Part shown: one piece after another, positions 35,146-44,790 of the stretch
How positions within the stretch are numbered: position 1 is the first letter of the stretch
Layout of the letters: each line of letters begins with the position of its first letter
From: Scytonema hofmannii PCC 7110
GTDB lineage: Bacteria; Cyanobacteriota; Cyanobacteriia; Cyanobacteriales; Nostocaceae
Length of the DNA stretch: 64,000 nucleotides
Direction of reading: 5' to 3'
Assembly: GCF_000346485.2 (NCBI RefSeq)
Contig: NZ_KQ976354.1
Span: 7,060,141-7,124,140, forward strand
Notes under the pieces: generated by a model
What the model was told of the DNA's origin: nothing
The model's database searches: none
The model's input: the letters and a program-made list of their open reading frames with translations, nothing else
Position numbers and translations under genes: made by a program

Positions 35146-36345
35146 CTAAATATCCTTAACTGAACTGTATTGAGGTATAAGAAATTCTTTCAAATTTTGT
35201 TTAGTCAAGATATTTTCGTACAAATTCTCATATTCAGTGACAACAGTTTCTAAAGAAAAGGATTTAATGATTCTGTCTCGTGCTGCTTTACTTATGGCTT
35301 CTCTAGCCTCCGAATCTAGTTCGATTAACTCTTTCCAGGCGCGAGCTAAGGCTTCTGGATTCTTTGGAGGTACAACCCGTCCAGTATTACTGACAATCCA
35401 ACCTGAATCTCCCACGTCTGTTACCACGCAAGGTACACCACAAGCCATCGCTTCCCCTAAGATCATAGGAAATGCTTCACCATATGCAGAAGCAGAAGAA
35501 GCAATATCTAGAGCAGCACTGAGGCGGGGTATATCAATGCGCTCTCCTAGCAGATGTGTTTGATGACAAATTGAGAGGTCTTTAATTAACTGACGCAATT
35601 CCTGATTTTCTTTATCGACTCCTGTTCCAGCCAAAAGAAAGTGTGTATCTGGATAGTCTTTTAACAAAATTGCAGCAGCACGCAAAAAATTAGCATGGTC
35701 TTTCATTGGATGATAACGACAAATCAATCCAATCAAAAAAGTTTTTTCTGGTAAACTAAGCTCTTCTCGAACGCTTAATCTAGCTTCAAATGATGGCTTA
35801 AATACCGAAAGATCAGAGCCATTTGGAATCACACAGCTATTCTCACGGTGATAACCTAATGCTTCATGCTGTTTTTGACTAATCTGAGAAACAAAAACAA
35901 TCTTGCTAGGCAATTTAGAAAGCCAAGCCGACAATCTAATAATAGCTGCTGACAATTTTTTTTCTAAAGCCAGTGAGTAAATAGAATGATGAATATTCCA
36001 AACAACAGGTATTTTATATGAGGAAAAAATAACAGATACCTGTGCTGCTAAAATACCGTGATACATCCAGCCTTGAATCAAATCGGGTTTGATTTGACGA
36101 ACTATATGAACTAATCGCCATAATGCTGCTGGTGTAGGTATTCCTGTTTTCATATCAATCGTGTGAACAGGTATGTCTAAGGCGGCGATGCGATCGCCTA
36201 AAGCACCACGATCCATCAAAGAAACTACAATTGGCTCAAATCGCATTCTGTTGGTTTTAGATAGTAACTTGTAAAGCATCATTTCTGCACCACCAATTGA
36301 AAGTCCAGTAATGATATGCAATATAACTTTTTTACTTGAATTCAT
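35146..36345 (-). CDS. GT4 family glycosyltransferase
   Basis: 399 residues. TGLSIGGAEMMLYKLL is the typical glycine loop of GT4 enzymes; LICRYHPMKDHANFLRAA and AYGEAFPMILGEAMACGVPCVVTDVG form the donor site with E(x7)E. ATG 36345 lies one base after the stop of the upstream polymerase gene; a GTG 12 bases upstream would overlap it. Coupled translation with the polymerase is likely. Confidence 0.91.
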   Translation of the reverse strand: MNSSKKVILHIITGLSIGGAEMMLYKLLSKTNRMRFEPIVVSLMDRGALGDRIAALDIPVHTIDMKTGIPTPAALWRLVHIVRQIKPDLIQGWMYHGILAAQVSVIFSSYKIPVVWNIHHSIYSLALEKKLSAAIIRLSAWLSKLPSKIVFVSQISQKQHEALGYHRENSCVIPNGSDLSVFKPSFEARLSVREELSLPEKTFLIGLICRYHPMKDHANFLRAAAILLKDYPDTHFLLAGTGVDKENQELRQLIKDLSICHQTHLLGERIDIPRLSAALDIASSASAYGEAFPMILGEAMACGVPCVVTDVGDSGWIVSNTGRVVPPKNPEALARAWKELIELDSEAREAISKAARDRIIKSFSLETVVTEYENLYENILTKQNLKEFLIPQYSSVKDI

Positions 36346-36346
36346 A

Positions 36347-37726
36347 TCAGCGTACACAGCTTTTCCTTCCTATTATTTTCTGATTTTGAGGTTTAACTAT
36401 GGTAATTTTACTGGCTAAAGATAGTAAGAGAGTAACTGAGAATAATAGTCCTAAATTAGGGAAAATTAATATTCTGGGGTCTCCTGCTGTAAAATAATCT
36501 AGCCATATTTTTGCTATAACTATATAAAGAAAAGGTACCCAAGGTATTTCAAAAATATTATTCAGTAAAATGTTTTGTAAATAGCGACCAATCCATCCAT
36601 ATGCAAAACAAACAACAATGAGTCCAAACCAAGACATACTATAGACACCAAATGCTAGAAAGCCAGTTGGTATTTCATATTCATTTGTTCCTATGATGTA
36701 ATAAGTATTATAATAAGAAATTGTTTTTGGAACTTCAATATCATTTAATAAGCGTTCTGGCAAGAGAGTCACAAAAGCGTATATCCAATCGACAAATAAT
36801 CGGGGTTCATAATGCGTATAAAAAGCTGCGTCTAGGGAATGAAGGGGGTAAACAAAACTACTCATAAATTTTTCAAAACTAAATCCTTCATCTGGAGAAT
36901 TGTTGAGAAATTCTTGAAATTTCTCCACCATGGCTCCAAAACCATCAGGGAGTGCAGTCAAGCTGAAAAATAACGGTTTGCCATAGACAATAAAGAGGGA
37001 TATAAAACAGATAAAAGGAATGACAAAACCCCAAGAGAATTTTTCTGTTTGAAGGACATAAACTAAATAAAATACAATGTAGTAGCTTATCCAGCCTCCT
37101 CGAGAGCCTATCATAGTAACTGCAATTGTTGAAAGAACGACTGAAAATATAAAGATAAAATATAAAAAAACTCTTCGAGTTTTAGTTTTTTTAATAAATA
37201 GGAAACTGGCGACTAAATAAGATGTTAATTGTGATAAACCCATGAAATGTTTAAAAAAAACTAATGCCCCACCAGTATCAACTATCTCTGCTTGTTGTCG
37301 AATTAAATTTGCATTAGACAAAGCATATACAAATCCACCATACTGTGAACTATATAGATGAATTGAAACAATTGAAAGTAAAAGTAAAAAACAAGCTAAT
37401 AAAATAACACTATTATCTTTACTTTTAATGAAGATATTTTTTCCATTTTTTGGAGATGAAGATGAATAAAAACCAATAACGACAACAAAATATCCAATAA
37501 ATATTGCTAATCCAGTTTGTATGTTGCTTATGTAAAGGGTTGAACGAAAATTCAATATAGAGCTTGAGCTCCTCGAATCAGCATCCAATATTAATGCTGG
37601 TAAGGGATACATGAGGATATAAATTATATTGAATAAGCTTAAAAAATCAATGGCTTTTGCTTTTTTTCGGAAAAATTCCAGAAAAATTATGAAAACTATG
37701 AGTCCTAAATAAGCTGTAGCTAACAT
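36347..37726 (-). CDS. Wzy-like O-antigen/exopolysaccharide polymerase
   Basis: 459 residues with ten or more hydrophobic helices, beginning MLATAYLGLIVFIIFLEFF, and one large loop (~residues 265-355) before TFALLPERLL-type sequence. Base composition is more A+T-rich than its neighbours, which is usual for wzy. Predicted to join lipid-linked repeat units on the outer face. Assigned from topology and position among glycosyltransferases, since Wzy proteins share little sequence. GGAG sits six bases before the ATG. Confidence 0.8.
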   Translation of the reverse strand: MLATAYLGLIVFIIFLEFFRKKAKAIDFLSLFNIIYILMYPLPALILDADSRSSSSILNFRSTLYISNIQTGLAIFIGYFVVVIGFYSSSSPKNGKNIFIKSKDNSVILLACFLLLLSIVSIHLYSSQYGGFVYALSNANLIRQQAEIVDTGGALVFFKHFMGLSQLTSYLVASFLFIKKTKTRRVFLYFIFIFSVVLSTIAVTMIGSRGGWISYYIVFYLVYVLQTEKFSWGFVIPFICFISLFIVYGKPLFFSLTALPDGFGAMVEKFQEFLNNSPDEGFSFEKFMSSFVYPLHSLDAAFYTHYEPRLFVDWIYAFVTLLPERLLNDIEVPKTISYYNTYYIIGTNEYEIPTGFLAFGVYSMSWFGLIVVCFAYGWIGRYLQNILLNNIFEIPWVPFLYIVIAKIWLDYFTAGDPRILIFPNLGLLFSVTLLLSLASKITIVKPQNQKIIGRKSCVR

Positions 37727-37789
37727 TTACAACTCCTCTGACAGAGTTTACTTTACTTACTTCGTGAAAAGAAAAATTGAGAATATTTT

Positions 37790-38881
37790 TTAGGTATAGC
37801 CTACAAGCGCCAAATATTTCGAGGCTGCTTGTTCAACAGAAAAATTCATTGCCTGCTTTACTGAAAAATCGCGATTCACAGGAGCATCCAACACTTTTAA
37901 CATTGCTTTTGACAGTTCTGCTGTATCCCCAACCGATACCAAATTCCCATATTTTCCGGCTTCTAAAATTTCTTTTGGTCCGCTAGGGCAATCTGTCGAA
38001 ATTACTGGAGAACCACAAGCCATAGCCTCAATTAATACAGTTGGTAAACCTTCCCAGCGAGAGGAAAGTATAAATGCACTAGCGTTGAACATATACGCAT
38101 AAGGGTTTTCAACAAAACCAGGCAGGGAAACATCATCAGCGATTCCCAACAGATGAATCATTCTTTCTAGTTCAGTCCGGCATTCTCCTTCACCTAAAAT
38201 CAGTAATCGAGCCAATCTTTGTTTTCTAAGTAGTGCAAAAGCTTGAATTAAAGTTGGGAAATCTTTTTGTTCTGTTAACCGTCCGACAGCCAAAAAGACG
38301 GGGGGCGCTCCTTCCTGAAACCAGGGATGGTCTAGAGGAGCTTTTGCTTTCTTCAGCAACTCATTATCAACAACTGGATTGTAGATGACACCAACCTTTC
38401 CTGCTGCAAGACCCAGTTGTACTTGTAAATCTTCGGCTACACCTTTAGAAACTCCCACAATAGCATCTGCATTCGGATAAAGCCATTTCATAAACATCGG
38501 TACAAATCTAGCCCGGAATAATTTTGATTGCTCGACTGATAAGGTGTTGTGTTCTACCAACACCAATTTGGTTTTTGTGCGAGCAAGTCTTTTAGCTAAC
38601 ACTGCTACTACGTTTGCATGACTCATATGTGACACTAGCGCACATGGTTTGTGTTGTTGTAAATAACGAGACAAAGGCAGTAAAGCTTTTATGACTCGTC
38701 CCACCTCTAAGTTCACGACACGCACTTGCTTGGGTATGTTATTCAAATACGGTCCTTCTGCACTAGCTATGACTAAGTCTAAAGACACATTGAGACCTAA
38801 CATACCATTGAGTAAATTCAGTGTGACACGTTCTGCACCACCGCCATGTAAAGTAGGAATAAAGAAAGCAATGCGTTTCAT
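37790..38881 (-). CDS. GT4 family glycosyltransferase
   Basis: 363 residues. IPTLHGGGAERVTLNLLNGM at the N terminus, AVGRLTEQKDFPTLIQAF and SSRWEGLPTVLIEAMACGSPVISTDCPSGPKEIL at the donor site. Strongly similar to the next gene (38952-40124) in the C-terminal block, especially the STDCPSGPxEI segment, so the two may be an old duplication. Transfers a sugar to the growing repeat unit. Confidence 0.93.
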   Translation of the reverse strand: MKRIAFFIPTLHGGGAERVTLNLLNGMLGLNVSLDLVIASAEGPYLNNIPKQVRVVNLEVGRVIKALLPLSRYLQQHKPCALVSHMSHANVVAVLAKRLARTKTKLVLVEHNTLSVEQSKLFRARFVPMFMKWLYPNADAIVGVSKGVAEDLQVQLGLAAGKVGVIYNPVVDNELLKKAKAPLDHPWFQEGAPPVFLAVGRLTEQKDFPTLIQAFALLRKQRLARLLILGEGECRTELERMIHLLGIADDVSLPGFVENPYAYMFNASAFILSSRWEGLPTVLIEAMACGSPVISTDCPSGPKEILEAGKYGNLVSVGDTAELSKAMLKVLDAPVNRDFSVKQAMNFSVEQAASKYLALVGYT

Positions 38882-38951
38882 AAATTAACCATGTAGAATT
38901 ACAGACAAACGAATTGCGAGCGTGCAATTCTATTTGGAATTAACAGGGAAA

Positions 38952-40124
38952 TTAATAGGATTTGGCTACAGCCGTTCTTTTGAGACTTCTATTATTATTT
39001 GCTTTGTTATTTAAAACTTCATCAAATAAGTCTTCCCACATACCTATTATCTTTTCTAGCTTAAAACGTTCCGCCCCAGAAGGAGCCTCGGCAGCTAAAC
39101 GTTTCCGATCTTGCTCGTTAGACATCAAACGATCCATTGCAGTAGCTAATGATGATACATCTTCATTTGGGACTAAAATCCCATCTACACCTTCACGGAT
39201 AATTTCTCTTGGTCCACTAGGGCAATCGGTAGAAATGACTGGTAACCCACATGCCATTGCTTCGATTAAAACATTCCCAAAACCTTCAAAACGGGAAGAC
39301 AACACAAAAAGCTTGGACTGTCTTAATACAGGAAAGGGATTGCTTAACAGCCCTGGTAGAAAGACCTGATGAGTTAAACCTAAAGTTTCTCTAAGTTTCT
39401 CAAGATCGGAACGATTTTCTCCTTCTCCTAATATTATAAGTTGCCAATCTAAATGTTGTCGGGCAATTTTTTGGAAGGCGGATAATAAAATATCAAAACC
39501 TTTTTGATAAGTCAATCGACCCATAGCAATCACCCATTTCTTTTCTGGATCGGCATCTTTAGGCAAGTTGGTCTTACTTGCTTCACCTTGAACATGGGCT
39601 AATGGATTATAGATAACTGCTCTTTTCGTTTTTGGCAACCAATCAAAACAATTATCAACTCCTTTACTTGTGCTCACTATTTTAGCAGATGTCGGATAGG
39701 TTATACGTCGTAACTTATCCCACCAGCTTCCGCTTGAACTCATATGGGGATTATTTTGCTCGCTAACTATAACTGGATATTCTGACTTTATTAGTGCAAG
39801 CAATGTCAATATATTTGGTCGATTTAGAAAAGAAATAACTAGGTCAGGCTGAAATGAGCAAATCGCCCTTCTCAATATCCAAATTCGATAAACATTATTC
39901 CATAAACCATGAATTAGTGTTGGTGAGTTACTTGCAATGTTCAAAGCTACTCTTTGAACATTGCTGGGTAGTTTGTAGAAATCAGCTTGTTCACCAAAGA
40001 GCGTAACTACTGAAACTTGATGCCCTTTTTTTAAAAAACCTTCAGCTAGCAAAACCACAGCACGCTCAGCACCACCGCCTGCAAGAGATGAAATTACCAA
40101 GGTTAATCGCATTGCTTTTGTCAT
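38952..40124 (-). CDS. GT4 family glycosyltransferase
   Basis: 390 residues. ISSLAGGGAERAVVLLAEG, AMGRLTYQKGFDILLSAFQ and SSRFEGFGNVLIEAMACGLPVISTDCPSGPREII. Sister of the gene at 37790-38881. A short basic tail (NNKANNNRSLKRTAVAKS) extends past the domain. Start ATG 40124; a second ATG four codons on (MRLTLVI) is possible. Confidence 0.93.
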   Translation of the reverse strand: MTKAMRLTLVISSLAGGGAERAVVLLAEGFLKKGHQVSVVTLFGEQADFYKLPSNVQRVALNIASNSPTLIHGLWNNVYRIWILRRAICSFQPDLVISFLNRPNILTLLALIKSEYPVIVSEQNNPHMSSSGSWWDKLRRITYPTSAKIVSTSKGVDNCFDWLPKTKRAVIYNPLAHVQGEASKTNLPKDADPEKKWVIAMGRLTYQKGFDILLSAFQKIARQHLDWQLIILGEGENRSDLEKLRETLGLTHQVFLPGLLSNPFPVLRQSKLFVLSSRFEGFGNVLIEAMACGLPVISTDCPSGPREIIREGVDGILVPNEDVSSLATAMDRLMSNEQDRKRLAAEAPSGAERFKLEKIIGMWEDLFDEVLNNKANNNRSLKRTAVAKSY

Positions 40125-40436
40125 ATCCTTTGTTCTTTAAGTAGATTAACTTTTTTCATTCCTCAACAATTTTCCTTAACACAAATGCTTTTATAGAAAT
40201 TTATGTAAATTCCTGTTAAAGTACTTCATTGAAAATAGAGTATCGATACAGTAATCCCAAAAACCCGGTTTCTTGAAGTTAAGCCAATGAGATATCAAGC
40301 TTTGCACCTAAGCGAGAAACCGGGTTTTTCGTCTCCTGTTGAATACTGAACCGATGCTCTAGGGTGTAAAAGAGCTTTTCGACTGCTCTGTCTATCACCA
40401 GTTAAGGCACTTTGCAAGAAATGAGCTTAAGGTACC
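40125..40436. repeat. Intergenic palindromic element in the polysaccharide locus
   Basis: AAACCCGGTTTC (40261-40272) and GAAACCGGGTTT (40316-40327) are inverted copies about 55 bases apart, each also self-complementary at CCGG. Related to the element at 28185-28520. The rest of the 312 bases is A+T-rich without a visible gene. Confidence 0.6.
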
Positions 40437-41912
40437 TTAGTTACGACGCCTAAAAAAAGTATTTCCTGAATACCCGCTTTTTCCTGAGTTTTGCTCAACT
40501 ACAACGCTAGTCAACAAGGAGTTATAACCTGTGGTTTCTTCCCAAACATCTTCATTAGCAAGCCTGATGGAATACTCTGGGCGTTTATTTAATTTGGGAG
40601 ATGGATCGGCGAGGTTTAAGAAAACTTGATATTTTCCTAGAGGTACGGATTCGGGAATACCGCTTACAATCTCTACTATCTTGGTCTCATCAGGCATCCA
40701 CATCCGTGGATCTTCTTTTACAGGCAAATAATATTCATTTCCTGTTTCACTGTTACGTAAAACGATTTCGACTGCGCGTGGATTGTAGGGGCTAGCCCAA
40801 CCATCATTGATAATTTCAAATTTCATAGAAAAAGTATCGCCTGATTTGACTTTCTCTGGAATTTCTGACTTGAGAAGACGAAAGCGGTAGCCTAAACGGC
40901 GTTTAATGTCTGCCATGCAGCCTTGAGTTTCCCAATCTTGTAATATTTCTCTTCCGTCATATACGTCCGCGTTTAATACACTCCAGCGCATTCGTGCTAG
41001 TTCTTGTAAAGCATTGGGACAATCGTCATATGGGCTGGGATTGCAAACTTCGCCACCTTGAACCACAAATCGATTATCAAGATTTAAAAAGCTCTTTTGT
41101 CTGTCCACTTCCTGCGGATCGATACTGTTATACGTACCCCAATCATCAATATCGGCTAAAAAACAATCGTTATGAGCACCAGTTCTCGCACGAAAAGATG
41201 CATTGAAAGCTTCTTTAGGGGTGAGAGGGTTCTCATTATTAAATGCATCCCTTTTATAAGGTGCGTATCGTAGCGAAACCATCCGTTCAGGCGGCAAAAC
41301 GGATAGGGCTTTAAACAAGATTTCTCGTCTAGCCTCAGGGTTTTCGCGCAACCCGTATGTAGATATATTAGACCACTCTCCCCAATAGCCAATAAAACCC
41401 GCCTCCATATAGGCAATTGCATTGTAGTTAGCTTTAAAAATTGGCCGCAATTGCTCAAGATGAGAGAGTATTCTCTCCTTAGGAGCATCGTCTCCACCTC
41501 CCCGCCAATTGTAAGTGAACCGGATAATCAGTTTAACCCCGGCTTTGCGAGCGGTTGCAAAGTCTTCTGATATCATGTTCAAAAAAGACTCCGACATCGG
41601 TTTATGCCTAAATTCTTCAATCAGATAAATACGACGGACTAACGTTATATTTCGCTCTTTTAGCTTTTGTAAATCAGAAAGCTTTAAGGGAGGAGCAGGA
41701 ACATTCCCCACTGGACTCGATTTAGCCATAAATCCTCTTTCAGGATTAGGAAAAATTTCATCGCTACCTTGATACACTATGGCTTTTTTGGTAGATGGTT
41801 TACAAGCTATTGCTGCACAAGAGAAAACCATAGTTGCAATAATAAACATTGAAACTAAATATTTTTTTGAACGGTCTTTACTGCTTTTTTGTATGTTTCT
41901 TGATTTTATCAT
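40437..41912 (-). CDS. Exported DUF4874/DUF4832 protein
   Basis: 491 residues. N-terminal signal segment (YLVSMFIIATMVFSCAAIACKPS); the Cys in AIAC could be a lipidation site, though the lipobox is weak. NPERGFMAKS, LVRRIYLIEEF, IRFTYNWRGGGDDAP, YMEAGFIGYWGEWS and VQGGEVC resemble DUF4874 and DUF4832 proteins, which I believe adopt a glycoside-hydrolase-like barrel. It may trim or bind the exported polymer. ATG 41912 has AAGGAG six bases upstream; GTG 41915 and TTG 41918 precede it. Confidence 0.82.
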   Translation of the reverse strand: MIKSRNIQKSSKDRSKKYLVSMFIIATMVFSCAAIACKPSTKKAIVYQGSDEIFPNPERGFMAKSSPVGNVPAPPLKLSDLQKLKERNITLVRRIYLIEEFRHKPMSESFLNMISEDFATARKAGVKLIIRFTYNWRGGGDDAPKERILSHLEQLRPIFKANYNAIAYMEAGFIGYWGEWSNISTYGLRENPEARREILFKALSVLPPERMVSLRYAPYKRDAFNNENPLTPKEAFNASFRARTGAHNDCFLADIDDWGTYNSIDPQEVDRQKSFLNLDNRFVVQGGEVCNPSPYDDCPNALQELARMRWSVLNADVYDGREILQDWETQGCMADIKRRLGYRFRLLKSEIPEKVKSGDTFSMKFEIINDGWASPYNPRAVEIVLRNSETGNEYYLPVKEDPRMWMPDETKIVEIVSGIPESVPLGKYQVFLNLADPSPKLNKRPEYSIRLANEDVWEETTGYNSLLTSVVVEQNSGKSGYSGNTFFRRRN

Positions 41913-42039
41913 CACCAACTCCTTTGCTTGATTGTACTGCTTTAAAATATTTTTTAAAAGTTAAACATAAAATCTTAATTTCACCAATATAAACCCTTTC
42001 TAAAGAATTTCTTGGAAGAAATAAAAAAGTCAAAACTAC

Positions 42040-43422
42040 TCACATAGATTTTTTTTGTAATACCTGATTTTCTTTGATAGTTTTAAGCGCAAATATCAGG
42101 ACTGTTAAAAAAGAACATAAATAAATACAACTCGTAGATAAAGCTATTCCTTTTATTCCCATCCATTTTATAAAAAAATAATTTAAGGTTATATTGACGA
42201 GAGTGTTTAATGCAGAAATCCACACGAGAATATGATTTTTTTGCATTGATGTAATTAACCTAACAACTAAAATATTAGCGACATAAAAAGGTAATTGTAA
42301 GCTGTAACAAGCTTGAATTTGAGCTACTAACTGTGTGTTCTCAACCGTGAACGAGCCTCTTTGAAAAAGCGCCTGAACTATCACTTCAGAAAATATGAAT
42401 AGAAGCACTGTTAATGGCACAGTAGTTAAAAATATGAGTTGCAGGTATTGCTTAAGTGTATGATTTACCCCCTTCCAATCTTGACAAGCAAGCATTTTTG
42501 AAAAATAAGGAATAACAGCAGTGCTTAATGCCGTAGTGATTAGGCTAATTGGAGAGGCTATCACTTTGTTACCGTAGTTTAGTGCTGCTACGCTTCCAGG
42601 CGACAACATTGCTGCCATAACTTGGTCAATTGAACCAGCACTACATATCAATAACGATCCTGCAACAATTGGGGCATACTGGTTAACAACCAAGCGCATA
42701 TGAGCATCAAATCCATACCACTTTGGCAGCAATGAAATGCCTTGTCGATGCAGACCAACTCCTAAAATAACCATTTCCACCACTGCACCGAAGACCAGTG
42801 ATGCGGCTAAAGCAAAGATACCCCATGACTTAAAACCAACAAGCAAAATAACAGTTATAACTGGACTGATGATTGGGCATATAGCAGCAAGTGCAAAACG
42901 TTCTCCTGCATTCAAAACCGCACCCCATATGACGATCATTCCGTTCAGTAGGACAATCGGTGCGAGGGCACATAGGAGACGAAAAGTCAGGTCTAACTTT
43001 TGGGAACTAAACCCTAATGCAATTAATGGCAAATACAGTGGTGCAGTGCTGACTACCAATATGGTAGTGATTATTAGCAACCCTAAGCTCCAGACTGTTG
43101 CTCCAGAAAACAATTTTTGACCTGCTATTTTTCCTTCCTGCTCTCTTACTTTAATATAGGTAGGAATAAGGGCAGCGTTAAAAGAGGCAGCTACTACGTT
43201 AATGATAAAACTGGGAATCACCAAGGCAATTAAAAATGCATCTATCTCATCTCCTGTACCAAACCTCCAAGCAATCACCAATTCTTTACCTACAGACGCC
43301 ACTTTGACGAATGCCGTTAAAAATCCAACAATCACAGCCGCACCAAAAATTTTGCGATTGATAGAACCGCTTGTCAGCTTTTTCCAATCATCAAGCAATC
43401 TTTGCATTTTCCAATGTTTCAT
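42040..43422 (-). CDS. MurJ/Wzx-like lipid-linked oligosaccharide flippase
   Basis: 460 residues with about 12-14 membrane helices. KELVIAWRFGTGDEIDAFLIALVIPSFI and AASFNAALIPTYIKVRE are the N-terminal hallmarks of the MurJ (MviN) branch of the MOP superfamily. By position it should flip the undecaprenyl-linked repeat unit to the outer face for the Wzy-like polymerase, rather than lipid II. Start at ATG 43422; ATG 43407 is possible. Confidence 0.88.
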   Translation of the reverse strand: MKHWKMQRLLDDWKKLTSGSINRKIFGAAVIVGFLTAFVKVASVGKELVIAWRFGTGDEIDAFLIALVIPSFIINVVAASFNAALIPTYIKVREQEGKIAGQKLFSGATVWSLGLLIITTILVVSTAPLYLPLIALGFSSQKLDLTFRLLCALAPIVLLNGMIVIWGAVLNAGERFALAAICPIISPVITVILLVGFKSWGIFALAASLVFGAVVEMVILGVGLHRQGISLLPKWYGFDAHMRLVVNQYAPIVAGSLLICSAGSIDQVMAAMLSPGSVAALNYGNKVIASPISLITTALSTAVIPYFSKMLACQDWKGVNHTLKQYLQLIFLTTVPLTVLLFIFSEVIVQALFQRGSFTVENTQLVAQIQACYSLQLPFYVANILVVRLITSMQKNHILVWISALNTLVNITLNYFFIKWMGIKGIALSTSCIYLCSFLTVLIFALKTIKENQVLQKKSM

Positions 43423-43514
43423 AGAGGATCTTCCTACTCCATTGCACTCTCATCTTGCACTCTCATCCACTTTTTTGTGTTTTTCATTTCTTTGCTTTTT
43501 ACATAAAAAATTCG

Positions 43515-44432
43515 TTATCCTATTTTCTCCCAGTCCTTATGAGGAGTACACAAAAAATTTCGATACAGTTGCTTTTGATCGGGAACAATCTTATCCATAG
43601 CTACTGGACCTTCTGTACGCAAATGAAAAAAGTGATAACCAAACTTTGACAGAATATTCTCTACAGCAAGAACTGGACCATCAGGATTACATTCAACAAT
43701 TATGGTTGGAGATGAATTGGATAAAACTTGCTCCATACCTTCTAACACTTTATCCTCAAATCCTTCTACATCAAGTTTGATTAAGTCAATCTTTCCAGAT
43801 TTTGAGCAAACGTCGTCGATAGTTGTCACTGGAATATCAATAATCACACCTTCTTGACCTCTAAAACCTTGGAGATTAAGGCTAGCAGATAATGGTACAT
43901 CGTTAAAGGGAACATGAAACTTTGTTTCACCCACAATATTCGAGACAGCCTTGTTGTAAATCTGACAGCGTTCTTCCCACCCATTTCTCTTCACATGAGA
44001 AACCAATTGCTTATAAGTATTTGGAACAGGCTCAAACGAAAGCACTTGTGAATTTGGATTTGCAGACAATGCCAGCATTGTGAATAATCCAGTGTTAGCA
44101 CCAATATCCAAAACTAAGTTAGATTTTTGAGCCAATTTATAAAAAACTTCAATTGTTTCTGGTTCCCACGAGGACAGACCACGCCAAAAAAGAGCATTAC
44201 CGACATAATCATCGGAAGTAGATGAATATTGGAAACTTTTTTGAGCGGGCAGCGAGATGATAAATGTTTTCTCGACAGGTAAACGCTTCCAGATAAATTT
44301 AGGTAGCCATCCTGCTCTGGCAAGTTTTAACAAAACTTTATTAGTTAAAACATTTTGATTAAGTACATCTAGTATTGATCTGCAAAAAAATTTAAGTTGA
44401 TTCACGATATGCAGTCTCCTGTAAATTTTCAT
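43515..44432 (-). CDS. FkbM-family SAM-dependent methyltransferase
   Basis: 305 residues. LVLDIGANTGLFTMLALSANP (SAM motif I), VLSFEPVPNTYKQL, IDLIKLDVEGFEDKVLEGM and PTIIVECNP are diagnostic of FkbM methyltransferases. Likely O-methylates a sugar of the polymer. Start ATG 44432; a GTG at 44405 (VNQLKFF) has a better GGAGA nine bases upstream and may be the true start. Confidence 0.92.
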   Translation of the reverse strand: MKIYRRLHIVNQLKFFCRSILDVLNQNVLTNKVLLKLARAGWLPKFIWKRLPVEKTFIISLPAQKSFQYSSTSDDYVGNALFWRGLSSWEPETIEVFYKLAQKSNLVLDIGANTGLFTMLALSANPNSQVLSFEPVPNTYKQLVSHVKRNGWEERCQIYNKAVSNIVGETKFHVPFNDVPLSASLNLQGFRGQEGVIIDIPVTTIDDVCSKSGKIDLIKLDVEGFEDKVLEGMEQVLSNSSPTIIVECNPDGPVLAVENILSKFGYHFFHLRTEGPVAMDKIVPDQKQLYRNFLCTPHKDWEKIG

Positions 44433-44790
44433 CCTTTCAAATAAAAAAGCAGAGGGCAGAGGGTAGAAGCGAATATGTGAGTTTTTTTTGCAAAAAGCAA
44501 GTCTTCTGTCCTATGGGCTCATGGAGTTTAATGCCCATCTACTTTTAGAGGATGAAAAGAGTAAAGAACTTTAGATAAAATCTTCCAGATTCTCATACCC
44601 TTCTTCTTCATTAGAGTAATCCTCATTTTCAAATTATCAATCATTTATGATTTATGAAAAATTTGAAATACTCTAGGTAGTTGCTCTGCTGCACAAAAGC
44701 CTCATGTGGTAGGTTTTAGACCTACGGATCTTTCAAAAATCAAATCATAGTTCTATTGTATTCCTCAATCACTTATTTTTTTTATGCATT
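44433..44790. other. Intergenic region between dehydratase and methyltransferase genes
   Basis: 358 bases. A short hairpin TAGGT-TTTAG-ACCTA is at 44710-44724. GCAGAGGGCAGAGGG-type repeats lie near 44450. No gene is seen. Confidence 0.5.
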
